A stretch of DNA of 64,000 nucleotides from Caenimonas soli. Its GTDB lineage: Bacteria; Pseudomonadota; Gammaproteobacteria; Burkholderiales; Burkholderiaceae_C. How positions within the stretch are numbered: the stretch's first letter is position 1; each line of letters starts with the position of its first letter. This document shows positions 25,777 to 34,997 of this stretch, piece by piece. The notes beneath the pieces were generated by a model. That model had not been told where the DNA came from. It was given only the letters and a program-made list of their open reading frames with translations, and ran no database searches. A program made the translations under genes and the position numbers. The DNA lies in contig NZ_JABJVV010000025.1 in NCBI RefSeq assembly GCF_013155545.1, positions 1-64,000 of the forward strand, read 5' to 3'.

Positions 25777-27381
25777 CTATTTTGCGCGCACGGGCTGGAG
25801 ACGCGGTACCAGATCCGAATCGGGCGCGCCGGGAAACGACGCTTGGGCTGAAGGCACGTACGGGAACCGCGCGCGTCCCTTCGTCGCGACAGTACCTTCA
25901 GCGTCCCCGCCGGATCGGACATATCTGCGATCATCGTCCGGTCGCCACATCCACGACCAGTTGTTCTGGGCCCTCGACGTCACCGAGTAGATCAATTCAC
26001 GCTCGCGCTGGCTGCGTAGCACGCGTTCATTGATCGACTCAGGGTCCCAATTGGAGAGAAGTAACCGCAACAGACGCGCTTCGCCCAAAGCACAGCCCGG
26101 GTCGCCGCTGAGATTCTCCAGCTCTAGCGGATCTGTGCTGAGGTCATACAGCTGGGACGGATAGCCATGCGTGTAGATCAGCTTCAGGTTGCCGCTTCGG
26201 ACCATGCGGCAAGGTGCACAGACACCCATATCACTGTATTCAGAGAAGACAAGGTTGGGCCATTGGGAGTCCGTCTCCGCGGAAAACCGGCGAAGACTGT
26301 TTCCATCCGTGGGTCCTCGCATCTCTGGAGGGGCGCCGTCGGTCGCGACGTCCAGCATCGTCGGCATGAGGTCCACGAGAGACACTAGTTCGTCGACGCC
26401 GCCCTTATGGGACCATCCGGCGCCGGCGATGATGAGGGGAACCTTCACCGAGCCTTCGAAGAAGCACTGCTTGAACCACATCCCCCGCTCACCCATCATC
26501 TCGCCGTGGTCGCTCGTGAAGATGACCAGGGTGTCTTCTTCAAGGCCGGTGTCCCGCAAAATCTTCATGAGTCGGCCGACCTTGTCGTCGACGTAACTGA
26601 TCATCGCGTAATAGGAATGCCGGGCGTTCTGAACGTGCTGAGGTTGTATGTCGTAGCGATCCCGACCGTGGGAGTAGTAGAGCCACTCGCTGTGCTTGTC
26701 CATCTTTTCGACAGGCAAGGGGCCGACTTTCGGCGCATCGATTTCCTCATGTTTATAACGATCCCAATGCTCCTGGGAAGCGGTGTAGGGCGAGTGGGGA
26801 TGAGAAAACGAGACGGTCAGGAAGAATGGTTGTGAGCGATCCCCGCGCGCAATATTGAACATTTTCTGTTGTGCATTGAATTCCGTCTCGTCGTCGTAGT
26901 CGATCTGCAGGCTGCGCAGGCAAGGGCCAGCTTCGATCACGGCACGCATGCTGATGCCTGTCGGAGCATTACGTGGGCCCTTGGTCCAGTCCGGAACCCA
27001 CGCAAAGTCGGCCGGATAGATGTCGGTCACGAGGCGGTCCTGGTAGCCATGAAGCTGATCCGGTCCGACAAAATGCATTTTTCCGCACAGGGTAGTCGCG
27101 TATCCGAGCTCTCGCAGATAGTGCATCACAGTCGGTGTGGACGCGGGCAACTCGCTCGCATTGTCGAATGCGTTGATAGCGTGTGGCAGCCGACCGCTGA
27201 GCATCGAGTAACGTGAAGGCGCGCAGATTGGGTAGTTGCAGTACGCATTCGCGAATGTGGTGCCACGTTCCGCCAATGCCTGCAAATGGGGTGTCTTGGC
27301 AATCGCATTGCCGTACATCGGCAGGAAGCTCGCGTTCAGCTGATCCGCCATGATCAGCAGAATATTGGGTCTCTTCGTCAT
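25777..27381 (-). CDS. betC: Choline-sulfatase-type sulfatase
   Basis: The 534-residue arylsulfatase-superfamily enzyme begins MTKRPNILLIMADQLNASFLPMYG, as choline sulfatases do. The formylglycine site C-x-P-S-R appears as YPICAPSRYSMLSGR (about 50-64); the first metal Asp is in IMADQ, and a second metal site in FTSDHGEMMGERG. It would release sulfate from choline-O-sulfate or a related aliphatic sulfate ester. No signal peptide is seen, so it is cytoplasmic. It lies upstream of nothing else on its strand except a Bug receptor and GMC gene that precede it, which fits uptake, hydrolysis and alcohol oxidation. The betC name is by similarity. Confidence 0.8.
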   Translation of the reverse strand: MTKRPNILLIMADQLNASFLPMYGNAIAKTPHLQALAERGTTFANAYCNYPICAPSRYSMLSGRLPHAINAFDNASELPASTPTVMHYLRELGYATTLCGKMHFVGPDQLHGYQDRLVTDIYPADFAWVPDWTKGPRNAPTGISMRAVIEAGPCLRSLQIDYDDETEFNAQQKMFNIARGDRSQPFFLTVSFSHPHSPYTASQEHWDRYKHEEIDAPKVGPLPVEKMDKHSEWLYYSHGRDRYDIQPQHVQNARHSYYAMISYVDDKVGRLMKILRDTGLEEDTLVIFTSDHGEMMGERGMWFKQCFFEGSVKVPLIIAGAGWSHKGGVDELVSLVDLMPTMLDVATDGAPPEMRGPTDGNSLRRFSAETDSQWPNLVFSEYSDMGVCAPCRMVRSGNLKLIYTHGYPSQLYDLSTDPLELENLSGDPGCALGEARLLRLLLSNWDPESINERVLRSQRERELIYSVTSRAQNNWSWMWRPDDDRRYVRSGGDAEGTVATKGRARFPYVPSAQASFPGAPDSDLVPRLQPVRAK

Positions 27382-27403
27382 GCTTGTCTCCCGAACTGCA
27401 AAA

Positions 27404-28396
27404 TCATTCTGGCTTGATACCGGAATCGGAGATCAGCCGGCGGTATCGGTCGATGTCCTTGTTGATCAACTTGGCGAATTCCTGCGGGCCGGCCGCGGCG
27501 GGCAATTCGACTCCTTGCTGCGCAAGACGTTCGACGAATGCAGGGTCACTCATTGTCTTTGCCATGGCCTCGCTCAACCGTTGCAACACGGGCGCGGGTG
27601 ATTGACGGGGCGCAACCAAGCCATACCAGCCACTCGAATCGTAGTCGGTCAGGCCGCCCTCGGCAAAGGTGCGGACTTCCGGCAGGGCAGGGTTGCGGCG
27701 CTGGCCGGTGATCGCATAAGCCTTTAGCTTTCCGCCCCGGATATGTGCGATCGAGGCGGCAACGTTTGTGAAAAGAACCTGTACCTGGCCGCCGAGAAGG
27801 TCGGTGACGGCGGGGCCCGCGCCCTTATAGGGAACGTGAACGAGCTTGACCTTGGCAGAGCGTTCGAAGGCCGCTGCAGCAAGGTGGGATGGGCTGCCGT
27901 TGCCCGCCGACGCGGCGGTGATCTTGGCGGGGTTCGCCTGCGCGAAGTTGATAAATTCACCGAGATCTTTCGCGGGCACAGTGGGGTTTGCCAGCATGAC
28001 CATGGGCGTGTAGCCCACCAGCGCGATTGGCGCGAAATCGCGCGACGTGTTGTAGGGGTTTGCTGGATATAGGGACATGTTCACGGCGTTGTTGCTGCTT
28101 GCCATGAGCAGCGTGTATCCGTCGGGGTTGGCTTTTGCCACGTAGTCCGAGCCGATATTGGTGCCAGCGCCCGCCTTGTTCTCGACGATTACTTGCTGAC
28201 CCAGCTGCTTTGTAAGCGAGCTCGCGACCAGCCGACCAAGAAAGTCGGCTACGCCGCCCGGTGGCCAGGGCACCACGATTTTGATCGGTTGGCGCGGCCA
28301 CCCGTCGTCAGCGCGAGCGGGAAGCGAGAACGAAGTGAGTGTAGCCATCAGCGCAATGGCGCAACCTATCAGCTTGGATTGGATGAATGGGGTCAT
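27404..28396 (-). CDS. Bug-family periplasmic solute-binding receptor
   Basis: The 330-residue product starts at the ATG at 28396 with AAGGAGACAG upstream. It has a signal peptide ending SLPARA, the Bug motif WPRQPIKIVVPWPPGGVADFLGR, VIVENKAGAGTNIGSDYVAK and VPYKGAGPAVTDLLGGQVQV. It sits between the sulfatase and GMC genes, so its ligand may be the sulfate ester or sulfonate used by them. No transporter partner is near. Confidence 0.93.
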   Translation of the reverse strand: MTPFIQSKLIGCAIALMATLTSFSLPARADDGWPRQPIKIVVPWPPGGVADFLGRLVASSLTKQLGQQVIVENKAGAGTNIGSDYVAKANPDGYTLLMASSNNAVNMSLYPANPYNTSRDFAPIALVGYTPMVMLANPTVPAKDLGEFINFAQANPAKITAASAGNGSPSHLAAAAFERSAKVKLVHVPYKGAGPAVTDLLGGQVQVLFTNVAASIAHIRGGKLKAYAITGQRRNPALPEVRTFAEGGLTDYDSSGWYGLVAPRQSPAPVLQRLSEAMAKTMSDPAFVERLAQQGVELPAAAGPQEFAKLINKDIDRYRRLISDSGIKPE

Positions 28397-28437
28397 GATC
28401 TGTCTCCTTGAGCGATTGGGCGAAAGATAGTGAAAAC

Positions 28438-30090
28438 TCAAGCCACAACTAGCGGCCGTTCCGTCGAACTGGTTGGACGTTGAATGCTGGTCCGCATGTC
28501 TTCCTTAATCATGTCGACAGCCTTTTCGGCCATCATCACGACGGGTGCGTTGGTGTTTCCGGACACAAGGGTGGGCATAATGGAGCAGTCCACGACCCGC
28601 AGTCCCTGGACGCCGTGGACGCGCAACCGTGCATCCACTACGGCGCCTGAGCTTGGGTCGGGACCCATTTGGCAGGTTCCGCTAGGATGGAAGATGGTGG
28701 CCCCGTTGTTCCTGCAGAACTCCAGCAGCGATGCATCATCGTTCGCCATTGACCCAGGTTTGACTTCCCGTTTGATGTACGGGCGCATAGCGGGACTGTT
28801 GGCGATTGCACGGGCAGCCTTGACCGCTGCGACATTCGTGCGCCGGTCCAGGTCCGTCGACAGATAGTTCGGCCGCATCTCGGGTGTCTCAAAGGGGTCG
28901 GAGGATCTGATCCTGATGTGCCCACGAGATTCCGGGCGAAGTTGGCACACTGAAAGAGTCAGGCCAGAAAATGGATGAACGGCGCCGCCCGCCATGTCTG
29001 CCGAGAGAGTGGCAACGTGAAACTGAATGTCTGGGGTGACAGTTTCGTCGGGGAGCGCGCGCATGAAGCAGCCGCCCTGGTTGATGCCGACTGCCAGCGG
29101 GCCGCTTTTCTTGAATAGCCATTGAAGTCCCAAGCCGGCTTGGCCCAACCAAGAGCGAAGGGTGTCATTCGTTGTTGGCCGCGTCGATTCGAAGATGAGC
29201 CGGATCTGCAGGTGATCTTGCAGGTTCTCACCGACACCGGGAAGATCGCGGACAACCCGGATGCCATGCTTACGCAGCAGGCTCGCCGGTCCGATGCCGG
29301 AGAGTTGAAGGATCTGAGGAGATTGAATCGCTCCTGCTGCAAGGAGTACTTCATGCCGGCAACGCACAAACTGATCAACCCCTCGCTGCCGGTATCGAAT
29401 GCCAACGGCTCGGCCATTTTCGATCGCCACACCGGTGGCCTGCGCTTCGGTTTCGATCTTCAAGTTGGTGCGATGACGAGCAGGCTTCAAATAGCCCTTT
29501 GCCGTACTCCACCGCCAACCTTTCCAGGTGGTCAGCTGGTAATACCCTGCTCCTTCCTGCTGCCGACCGTTGAAGTCGTCGATGCGCGGCACGCCCAGCT
29601 GCTGGGCGCCTTCGATAAAGGCTTCAATGAGTTCGTTCTTGGCGCCGATGTCCGAGACCGAAAGAGGCCCATCTGCGCCGTGGTAGGTGCTCGCCCCTCG
29701 CTGATTGCGCTCCGACTTGATGAAGTACGGGAGGACGTCCCTGTAGGACCAGCCAGGATTGCCCAGTGCTGCCCATCCATCGTAATCTTCTCGCTGCCCC
29801 CGGATATAGATCAGTCCATTGATGGAACTTGAACCGCCAAGCGTCTTGCCGCGCGGCCAATAAATGCGCCGACCATTCATGTTGGGGTCGGGGTCCGTTT
29901 CGAAACACCAGTTGTATTTCTTGCTCCACATGGTTTTGCCGTAACCGATAGGCAGATGAATCCAGAAAGAGTCATCTGAGGGGCCCGCCTCGAGCAGCAA
30001 TACTGTGGTGTTGGGGTCTTCCGATAATCGGCTGGCAAGAACACACCCGGCCGACCCCGCCCCCACAATAATGAAATCAAACTGAGTCAT
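28438..30090 (-). CDS. GMC-family FAD alcohol dehydrogenase (choline-dehydrogenase-like)
   Basis: The 550-residue flavoprotein has the FAD-binding GAGSAGCVLASRLSEDPNTTVLLLEAG at the N-terminus, the GMC signature WPRGKTLGGSSSINGLIYIRG near residue 80 and the active-site His region ATIFHPSGTCQMG plus NTNAPVVMMAEKA at the end. It oxidises a primary alcohol to an aldehyde. Close to xsc and under the same palindromic operator, it is a candidate for isethionate oxidation to sulfoacetaldehyde; choline is the alternative substrate, given the choline-sulfatase gene downstream. The ATG at 30090 is preferred over 30141. Confidence 0.88.
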   Translation of the reverse strand: MTQFDFIIVGAGSAGCVLASRLSEDPNTTVLLLEAGPSDDSFWIHLPIGYGKTMWSKKYNWCFETDPDPNMNGRRIYWPRGKTLGGSSSINGLIYIRGQREDYDGWAALGNPGWSYRDVLPYFIKSERNQRGASTYHGADGPLSVSDIGAKNELIEAFIEGAQQLGVPRIDDFNGRQQEGAGYYQLTTWKGWRWSTAKGYLKPARHRTNLKIETEAQATGVAIENGRAVGIRYRQRGVDQFVRCRHEVLLAAGAIQSPQILQLSGIGPASLLRKHGIRVVRDLPGVGENLQDHLQIRLIFESTRPTTNDTLRSWLGQAGLGLQWLFKKSGPLAVGINQGGCFMRALPDETVTPDIQFHVATLSADMAGGAVHPFSGLTLSVCQLRPESRGHIRIRSSDPFETPEMRPNYLSTDLDRRTNVAAVKAARAIANSPAMRPYIKREVKPGSMANDDASLLEFCRNNGATIFHPSGTCQMGPDPSSGAVVDARLRVHGVQGLRVVDCSIMPTLVSGNTNAPVVMMAEKAVDMIKEDMRTSIQRPTSSTERPLVVA

Positions 30091-30106
30091 GGCGCATCTC
30101 AATTTC

Positions 30107-30121
30107 GGAACGAATCGTTCC
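30107..30121. promoter_or_regulatory. IclR-type operator palindrome upstream of the GMC gene, proximal site
   Basis: ggaacgaatcgttcc is a perfect palindrome around a central base, 17 bp before the GMC start. The same architecture recurs at 30151, 34116 and, with changes, 34032 and 41950. Confidence 0.6.
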
Positions 30122-30150
30122 GGAAATGAGATGATAATCATCTATAGTTC

Positions 30151-30165
30151 GGAACGCAATGTTCC
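30151..30165. promoter_or_regulatory. IclR-type operator palindrome upstream of the GMC gene, distal site
   Basis: ggaacgcaatgttcc has 5-bp perfect arms with a 5-nt spacer and lies 44 bp (about four turns) from the proximal site. Confidence 0.6.
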
Positions 30166-30280
30166 ATATATGCGGGATTACGCTTACTTTTAAGTTTGTT
30201 TTTGCGTCGCTTTTAGCGAAGCGTGCTGAGGGGCTGCCTTGGTGAAGGCAGGCGCAATGCGAACCTAGGGATTCGTTGTC

Positions 30281-31102
30281 TTAAAGCAGCCCGCGCATGC
30301 GAGCGGAGGCGTCCCGCAAGGCGGAAAGCTTTGTTAAAGCGACTTCCAGGCTCATCCGCCCGACTGGGGCGTGAACGGCGATCGCAGCGCGCGCATGCCC
30401 GTGCCCGTCGAGCACCGGCACTGCTACCGCGATCAGACCAGGGATGAACTCTTCGCGATCGACCGAGTAGCCGTTGGCCGCGATAGTTTCGCACTCCGCT
30501 CTAAGTGCCTGCGAACTTGTGATCGTCGACGACGTGAGGCGTTGCATCGGCAACTGCGCGATGAGGGCTTCGCGTCGCGCCACAGGCATTAGCGCGAGAA
30601 ATAACTTCCCGCTGGCGGTGCAGTGAAGAGGTACATGCGCGCCGGGATCAAGTGTCAGTCGCCAAGGCCAAGGAGCCTCGACACGGTCCAGATAGAGTAC
30701 GCTCGCACCGTCGAGAGTGGTGAAATTGCAGGTTTCACCCACCTCTGCGACCAGCGCGGTCAGCACTTCGTGTCGCAGTCCGCGAATGCTGTCGTGATTC
30801 AGCGTGTCGAAGGCCATTCTGCGCAATTCCGGTCCCACGATGAAGTAGCGCTCGTCGACGTCGCGGGCCAAGTAGCCGCTCTCAAGGAGCTGTGTGCACA
30901 AACGGTGGGCCGTCGCCTTGGGCAGACCTAGGTCCGCTGAAAGATCGGCCAACGAGACCGCCCGCCCAGCTGAGGCGACAGAGCGCAACAGTCTCAAGCA
31001 CCGTTCTGCCGAGCCCCCTCCTGTCTCTCGAGACGGAGTGCTGGCAAGCTCGGCGGTCTGATCGTGTTGGGTCGGGTTGGTTTCTCGAGAAGCTTGTTCC
31101 AT
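30281..31102 (-). CDS. IclR-family regulator near the GMC gene
   Basis: From the ATG at 31102 the 273-residue protein has a winged helix (CLRLLRSVASAGRAVSLADLSADLGLPKATAHRLCTQLLESGYL) and a ligand domain with ETCNFTTLDGASVLYLDRVEAPWPWRL, PLHCTASGKLFLALMP and DREEFIPGLIAVAVPV. It closely resembles the IclR protein at 34155 over the whole length, so the two may bind the same palindromes. Upstream frame to 31201 is rejected for lack of family similarity. Confidence 0.9.
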   Translation of the reverse strand: MEQASRETNPTQHDQTAELASTPSRETGGGSAERCLRLLRSVASAGRAVSLADLSADLGLPKATAHRLCTQLLESGYLARDVDERYFIVGPELRRMAFDTLNHDSIRGLRHEVLTALVAEVGETCNFTTLDGASVLYLDRVEAPWPWRLTLDPGAHVPLHCTASGKLFLALMPVARREALIAQLPMQRLTSSTITSSQALRAECETIAANGYSVDREEFIPGLIAVAVPVLDGHGHARAAIAVHAPVGRMSLEVALTKLSALRDASARMRGLL

Positions 31103-31234
31103 CGTTCGGCAGGTTCCGCGGGCACAAGCGGATAGTACTGCACAGGAACCGACGAAGGCGAAGCTGCTCGACGTTACCGCTGACGCGGCACGCTTTATCA
31201 ATCGCGTCGATCGCCGCAGAAGCCAGCGATCACC

Positions 31235-32188
31235 TCAGGCGCACAGGACGGAGAGTGCCGCAGATGCCAATCGCGCAAGCTTCGAATCCGCCCTGGACGT
31301 CAGAATGATCGGGACTTTCGCTCCCAGCACTAGTCCGGCGCAATCGCCGCCACCGATGTAGTTGAAACTCTTATACAGCATATTGCCCGAATTAAGATCG
31401 GGCACTAGCAAAAGGTCTGCGTCTCCGGTGACACTCGACGAGATGCCCTTGATGCGTGCAGCTTCCATGGAAATCGCGTTGTCGAACCCGAAAGGACCCT
31501 CGACAAGAGCGCCAGGCCATTGGCCCGCCCGCGCCAACCGTACCAGTGCATCTGCATGCAGGGTCGCCGGAATCGCGGGCGTAATCATCTCGACCGCCGC
31601 AACGATACCTACTTTCGGATGGGAAACGCCGAGCTTTTGAAGCAGCTCGATCGAGTTCCCCAAAATGTCTTTCTTCGTCTCCACGTCCGGGGCGATGTTA
31701 ACCACGCAATCCGCCACCGCGAGCAACTTCGAATATCTCGGCAGGTCGAAGATGAACGCGTGCGAAATGCGACGCTCGCCGCGTAGGCCATTTTCCCTGC
31801 GGACAACGGCGCCCATGAGTTCGTCAGTATGCAGCGACCCCTTCATCAGGGATTCGACACTGCCGTCACGCGCAAGCAGAGCGGCCATCCGCGCCGCTTC
31901 CGATGCGCTGCCGGACACATTGAAGATCTCGAACAACTGGATGGGTATGCGGGCATCATCGGCCGCCCGTTCGATGAGGCTACAGGGACCGATCAGCAGC
32001 GGCCTCCCAATGCCCGCCTCGGCAATCGCAGCAGCAGCTTCGATTGCCGGAACGTTGCACGGGTAGACCACGCCCACCGCACCTGGTCTGCCCTGGATCT
32101 TTCGACGCGCAGCTTCCACCAGCGCATTCAGGCGCTGATGCACAGCCGGCATTACCGACACCACATCGTCATCCAGGTTTTTGAGCAT
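31235..32188 (-). CDS. pta: Phosphate acetyltransferase (short type)
   Basis: The 317-residue protein is of the short phosphotransacetylase/phosphotransbutyrylase type without the N-terminal DRTGG domain. LMKGSLHTDELM, VADCVVNIAPDVETKKDIL, GPFGFDNAISMEAARIKGI and DLLLVPDLNSGNMLYKSFNY are conserved blocks. It turns acetyl phosphate, the product of Xsc, into acetyl-CoA. Its start is 12 bp after the xsc stop, the usual xsc-pta pairing of sulfonate degraders. Confidence 0.93.
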   Translation of the reverse strand: MLKNLDDDVVSVMPAVHQRLNALVEAARRKIQGRPGAVGVVYPCNVPAIEAAAAIAEAGIGRPLLIGPCSLIERAADDARIPIQLFEIFNVSGSASEAARMAALLARDGSVESLMKGSLHTDELMGAVVRRENGLRGERRISHAFIFDLPRYSKLLAVADCVVNIAPDVETKKDILGNSIELLQKLGVSHPKVGIVAAVEMITPAIPATLHADALVRLARAGQWPGALVEGPFGFDNAISMEAARIKGISSSVTGDADLLLVPDLNSGNMLYKSFNYIGGGDCAGLVLGAKVPIILTSRADSKLARLASAALSVLCA

Positions 32189-32200
32189 GGCGGCGCGGGA

Positions 32201-34003
32201 TCAGACGTAGTCCCTGTACTTCTCAAGCAACCGAACCGGCTTCGCGAGCGCATCGCGGCGGAAGGGATCTCCGAGTTCCCTGGTGCACATGATCTCGATG
32301 ACGCAGGTCTTGCGCTCGTTCATCTGCATCTCGACGGCACGTTTAAGGGCAGGCCCGACATCTTCCAGCGTGTCGACCACGATGCCTTCCGCGCCCATCG
32401 ATTTCGCCATTTCGGCGAAGCTCTGATTGTCCAGTTCGCCCGCCACGAACCGGCGGTTATAAAAGTCGACCTGATTCTTCTTTTCGGCGCCCCATTGGCG
32501 GTTGTGGAAAACGACCGCGGTCACCGGAATATCATGACGCACGCAGGTCATGATTTCCACCATGCTCATGGCCCAGGCGCCATCGCCAGCGTAGGCGATG
32601 GCGGGTCGGTCCGGGGCCGCAGCTTTTGCGCCAATGATGGTGGGCAGGGCATAGCCGCAGTTGCCAAAACTCATGGGCGCGAAGAAGCTGCGGGGCCGCT
32701 CGAAGCGCAGATAGCTGTTGGCGACGGAATTAATGTTGCCGATATCCGTGGACACCATCACGTCCGCGGGCATGGCTTTCTCAAGCTCGCGCAGGACTTG
32801 TCGTGGATGCAGCCAACGGCCACCTTCCTTCTTGGCTTCCTCGATCATGTCGAGGCTGTACGGATCACGCTCGTGCGTCCATTCGGTGAGCTCTTGCTCC
32901 CACGCCGCTTTTTCGCCAGCAACTGCATCCCCGCGCTGCGCCTTTGTCGCATCGCAAGCGAGCGTGCGGTTCGCTAGGCGCGCATTGAGTGCCTTGGCCG
33001 CCGCCTTCGCGTCGCCGCAAATGCCCACGGAGATCTTCTTCACCAGACCGAGCATCTTGTGGTCCGCGTCTATCTGGATGATCTTTGCATCCTTCGGCCA
33101 GTAATCCATACCGTGCTGGGGTAGGGTGCCGAAGGGGCCTAGGCGCGAGCCCAGTGCAACGACCACGTCGGCGCGCGACATCAGTTTCATCGCAGCCTTG
33201 GACCCCTGATAGCCCAGCGGACCGCACCACAGCGGGTGGCTGGCAGGGAAGGAATCGTTGTGAAGGTAGCTATTTACCACTGGCGCGCCTAGGCGCTCGG
33301 CCAGCGCCCTGCACTCGTCAATCGCGTCGGCCATGACGACACCGCCACCGGCGATGATCACGGGAAACTTTGCATTGGCCAGAATTTCGGCAGCTTCGTT
33401 CAAGCTGTTCTCGCCGCCCGCACCTCGCTCCAGTCTCTGCGGCTTGGGGATCTCACAGCTGATTTCTCCGTAGAAGTAATCACGAGGAATGTTCAGTTGC
33501 GTCGGCCCCATCTCCGACAATGCGCGATCGAAGCAGCGGGCAGTGAATTCGGCCATGCGCTTCGGGTTGGTCACATGCCCTTGGTACTTGGTGAATTCCT
33601 CGAACATCGGGAGCTGGTTGGCTTCCTGGAATCCACCCAGGCCCTGCGTCATTGAACCGGTTTCCGGTGTAACGATGACCACCGGGGAGTGCGCCCAGAA
33701 GGCCGCAGCGATCGAGGTGACGCAATTGCTGATACCGGGGCCGTTCTGGCCAATCACCACTCCGTGCCGACCGCTGACTCGTGCGTAGCCATCGGCCATG
33801 TGCCCGGCGCCTTGCTCATGGACCACCGGAATCAGGCGAATTCCCGCCGGCGCAAAAATGTCCATGGCGTCCATGAACGCAGAGCCCATGATGCCGAACA
33901 TGTCCGTGACGCCCTGCGCCACCATTGTCTCTACAAACGCCTCCGAGGGCGTCATCTTCTGCACGCCCGACACTGGGCGGCGCTCTTGCGTGGTGAGGGC
34001 CAT
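32201..34003 (-). CDS. xsc: Sulfoacetaldehyde acetyltransferase
   Basis: The 600-residue thiamine-diphosphate enzyme converts sulfoacetaldehyde and phosphate to acetyl phosphate and sulfite in the cytoplasm. MTPSEAFVETMVAQGVTDMFGIMGSAFMDAMD, VVHEQGAGHMADGYARV with the catalytic Glu, and TETGSMTQGLGGFQEA-like PETGSMTQGLGGFQEANQLP are Xsc hallmarks. The ThDP-binding GDGAWAMSMVEIMTCVRHDIPVTAVVFHN lies near residue 465-495. The ATG at 34003 has AGGAG at good spacing; the internal Met 17 is another possible start. It is divergent from an IclR gene with two palindromes between. Confidence 0.95.
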   Translation of the reverse strand: MALTTQERRPVSGVQKMTPSEAFVETMVAQGVTDMFGIMGSAFMDAMDIFAPAGIRLIPVVHEQGAGHMADGYARVSGRHGVVIGQNGPGISNCVTSIAAAFWAHSPVVIVTPETGSMTQGLGGFQEANQLPMFEEFTKYQGHVTNPKRMAEFTARCFDRALSEMGPTQLNIPRDYFYGEISCEIPKPQRLERGAGGENSLNEAAEILANAKFPVIIAGGGVVMADAIDECRALAERLGAPVVNSYLHNDSFPASHPLWCGPLGYQGSKAAMKLMSRADVVVALGSRLGPFGTLPQHGMDYWPKDAKIIQIDADHKMLGLVKKISVGICGDAKAAAKALNARLANRTLACDATKAQRGDAVAGEKAAWEQELTEWTHERDPYSLDMIEEAKKEGGRWLHPRQVLRELEKAMPADVMVSTDIGNINSVANSYLRFERPRSFFAPMSFGNCGYALPTIIGAKAAAPDRPAIAYAGDGAWAMSMVEIMTCVRHDIPVTAVVFHNRQWGAEKKNQVDFYNRRFVAGELDNQSFAEMAKSMGAEGIVVDTLEDVGPALKRAVEMQMNERKTCVIEIMCTRELGDPFRRDALAKPVRLLEKYRDYV

Positions 34004-34031
34004 GCTGATCTCCTGTGTAATCGGTTAAAAT

Positions 34032-34046
34032 GGTACGTTTCGTTCC
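34032..34046. promoter_or_regulatory. IclR-type operator palindrome upstream of xsc (imperfect)
   Basis: ggtacgtttcgttcc matches the palindrome pattern GGAACG-N3-CGTTCC with one mismatch in the left arm. It lies 29 bp before the xsc start, a position suited to blocking RNA polymerase. Confidence 0.5.
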
Positions 34047-34115
34047 ATAATATTGGATCGAGACTGGAATATACGGCTATAGAGTCTTGCTTGTCAACGA
34101 AATATGTAGAAAATC

Positions 34116-34130
34116 GGAACTTGACGTTCC
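34116..34130. promoter_or_regulatory. IclR-type operator palindrome in the xsc/iclR gap
   Basis: ggaacttgacgttcc has perfect 5-bp arms. It is 25 bp upstream of the IclR start and 113 bp upstream of xsc, consistent with autoregulation and control of both directions. Confidence 0.6.
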
Positions 34131-34154
34131 AATTTTTATGGATATCATGATCGG

Positions 34155-34997
34155 ATGAAGCCTCTTGCAACGCTGCCTCTAGCTATTTCGGAGAGTTCCG
34201 AAACGCCTGCCCTACGATTGATCTCTCTGCTGGAAATCATTGCCTCTACTGACCGCTTGTTCTCCCTTCAAGGCTTGGCGCAGGAGTCCGGACTGCCCAA
34301 AGCCACCCTGCACCGCATGCTTCAGCAGCTTGAGAGCTCAGGATTGGTTCAGAAATGGGGGGATGGCCGGCACTTTGGAACCGGAATTCGCCTGCGCCGG
34401 CTGGCCGAGAACCTGCTCTTGAATGATTCACGACGCGGAGCAAGACACGCGGTACTCAGAGAGCTCGTCCGCGAAGTGGGCGAGAGCTGTAATCTCACCG
34501 CGCTGTCGGGAAGTGAAGTGATGTACCTAGACCGCGTCGAAACGGCCGCACCTCTACGTTTTTACCTACATACCGGTTCACGGGTCCCTGTCCACTGCTC
34601 CGCCAGCGGCAAGGTATTCCTAGCGCAAATGCCCCCTGCGCAACGCAAGGCACTGCTAAAGCATTTACCGCTCGAGACATACACACCCAAGACGCTGACC
34701 GGACTTGAACAGATTGAGGAAGAAGTGCGAAACGTCGAGCTACAGGGGTATGCGGTTGACAATGAGGAGTTCTTACCCGGGCTCATGTGTCTGGCCGTCC
34801 CCGTCCCCGCAGATCACGGTCGCGCGAACCTTTGCGTAGCATTGCAAGCGCCGATCATGCGTATGCTGCCGGATCGCATCTCCATTTTTCTTGACCCTTT
34901 ACAGCGTGCAGCAACCGCGCTCAGCAAGATCGAGGCAGATGCTGACTTCGATGAATCGATCGATAGGCGCAAACAAAAGGTGGGGGGGGGCCGATGA
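34155..34997 (+). CDS. IclR-family regulator of the xsc locus
   Basis: The 280-residue protein has the winged helix SLLEIIASTDRLFSLQGLAQESGLPKATLHRMLQQLESSGL and a ligand domain with ESCNLTALSGSEVMYLDRVETAAPLRFYL, VHCSASGKVFLAQMPP and DNEEFLPGLMCLAVPV. Divergence from xsc and the palindromes in the gap point to control of sulfoacetaldehyde metabolism. Its stop overlaps the cobS-like start (ATGA), so it is the first gene of the operon with the AAA+/VWA pair. Confidence 0.92.
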   Translation: MKPLATLPLAISESSETPALRLISLLEIIASTDRLFSLQGLAQESGLPKATLHRMLQQLESSGLVQKWGDGRHFGTGIRLRRLAENLLLNDSRRGARHAVLRELVREVGESCNLTALSGSEVMYLDRVETAAPLRFYLHTGSRVPVHCSASGKVFLAQMPPAQRKALLKHLPLETYTPKTLTGLEQIEEEVRNVELQGYAVDNEEFLPGLMCLAVPVPADHGRANLCVALQAPIMRMLPDRISIFLDPLQRAATALSKIEADADFDESIDRRKQKVGGGR

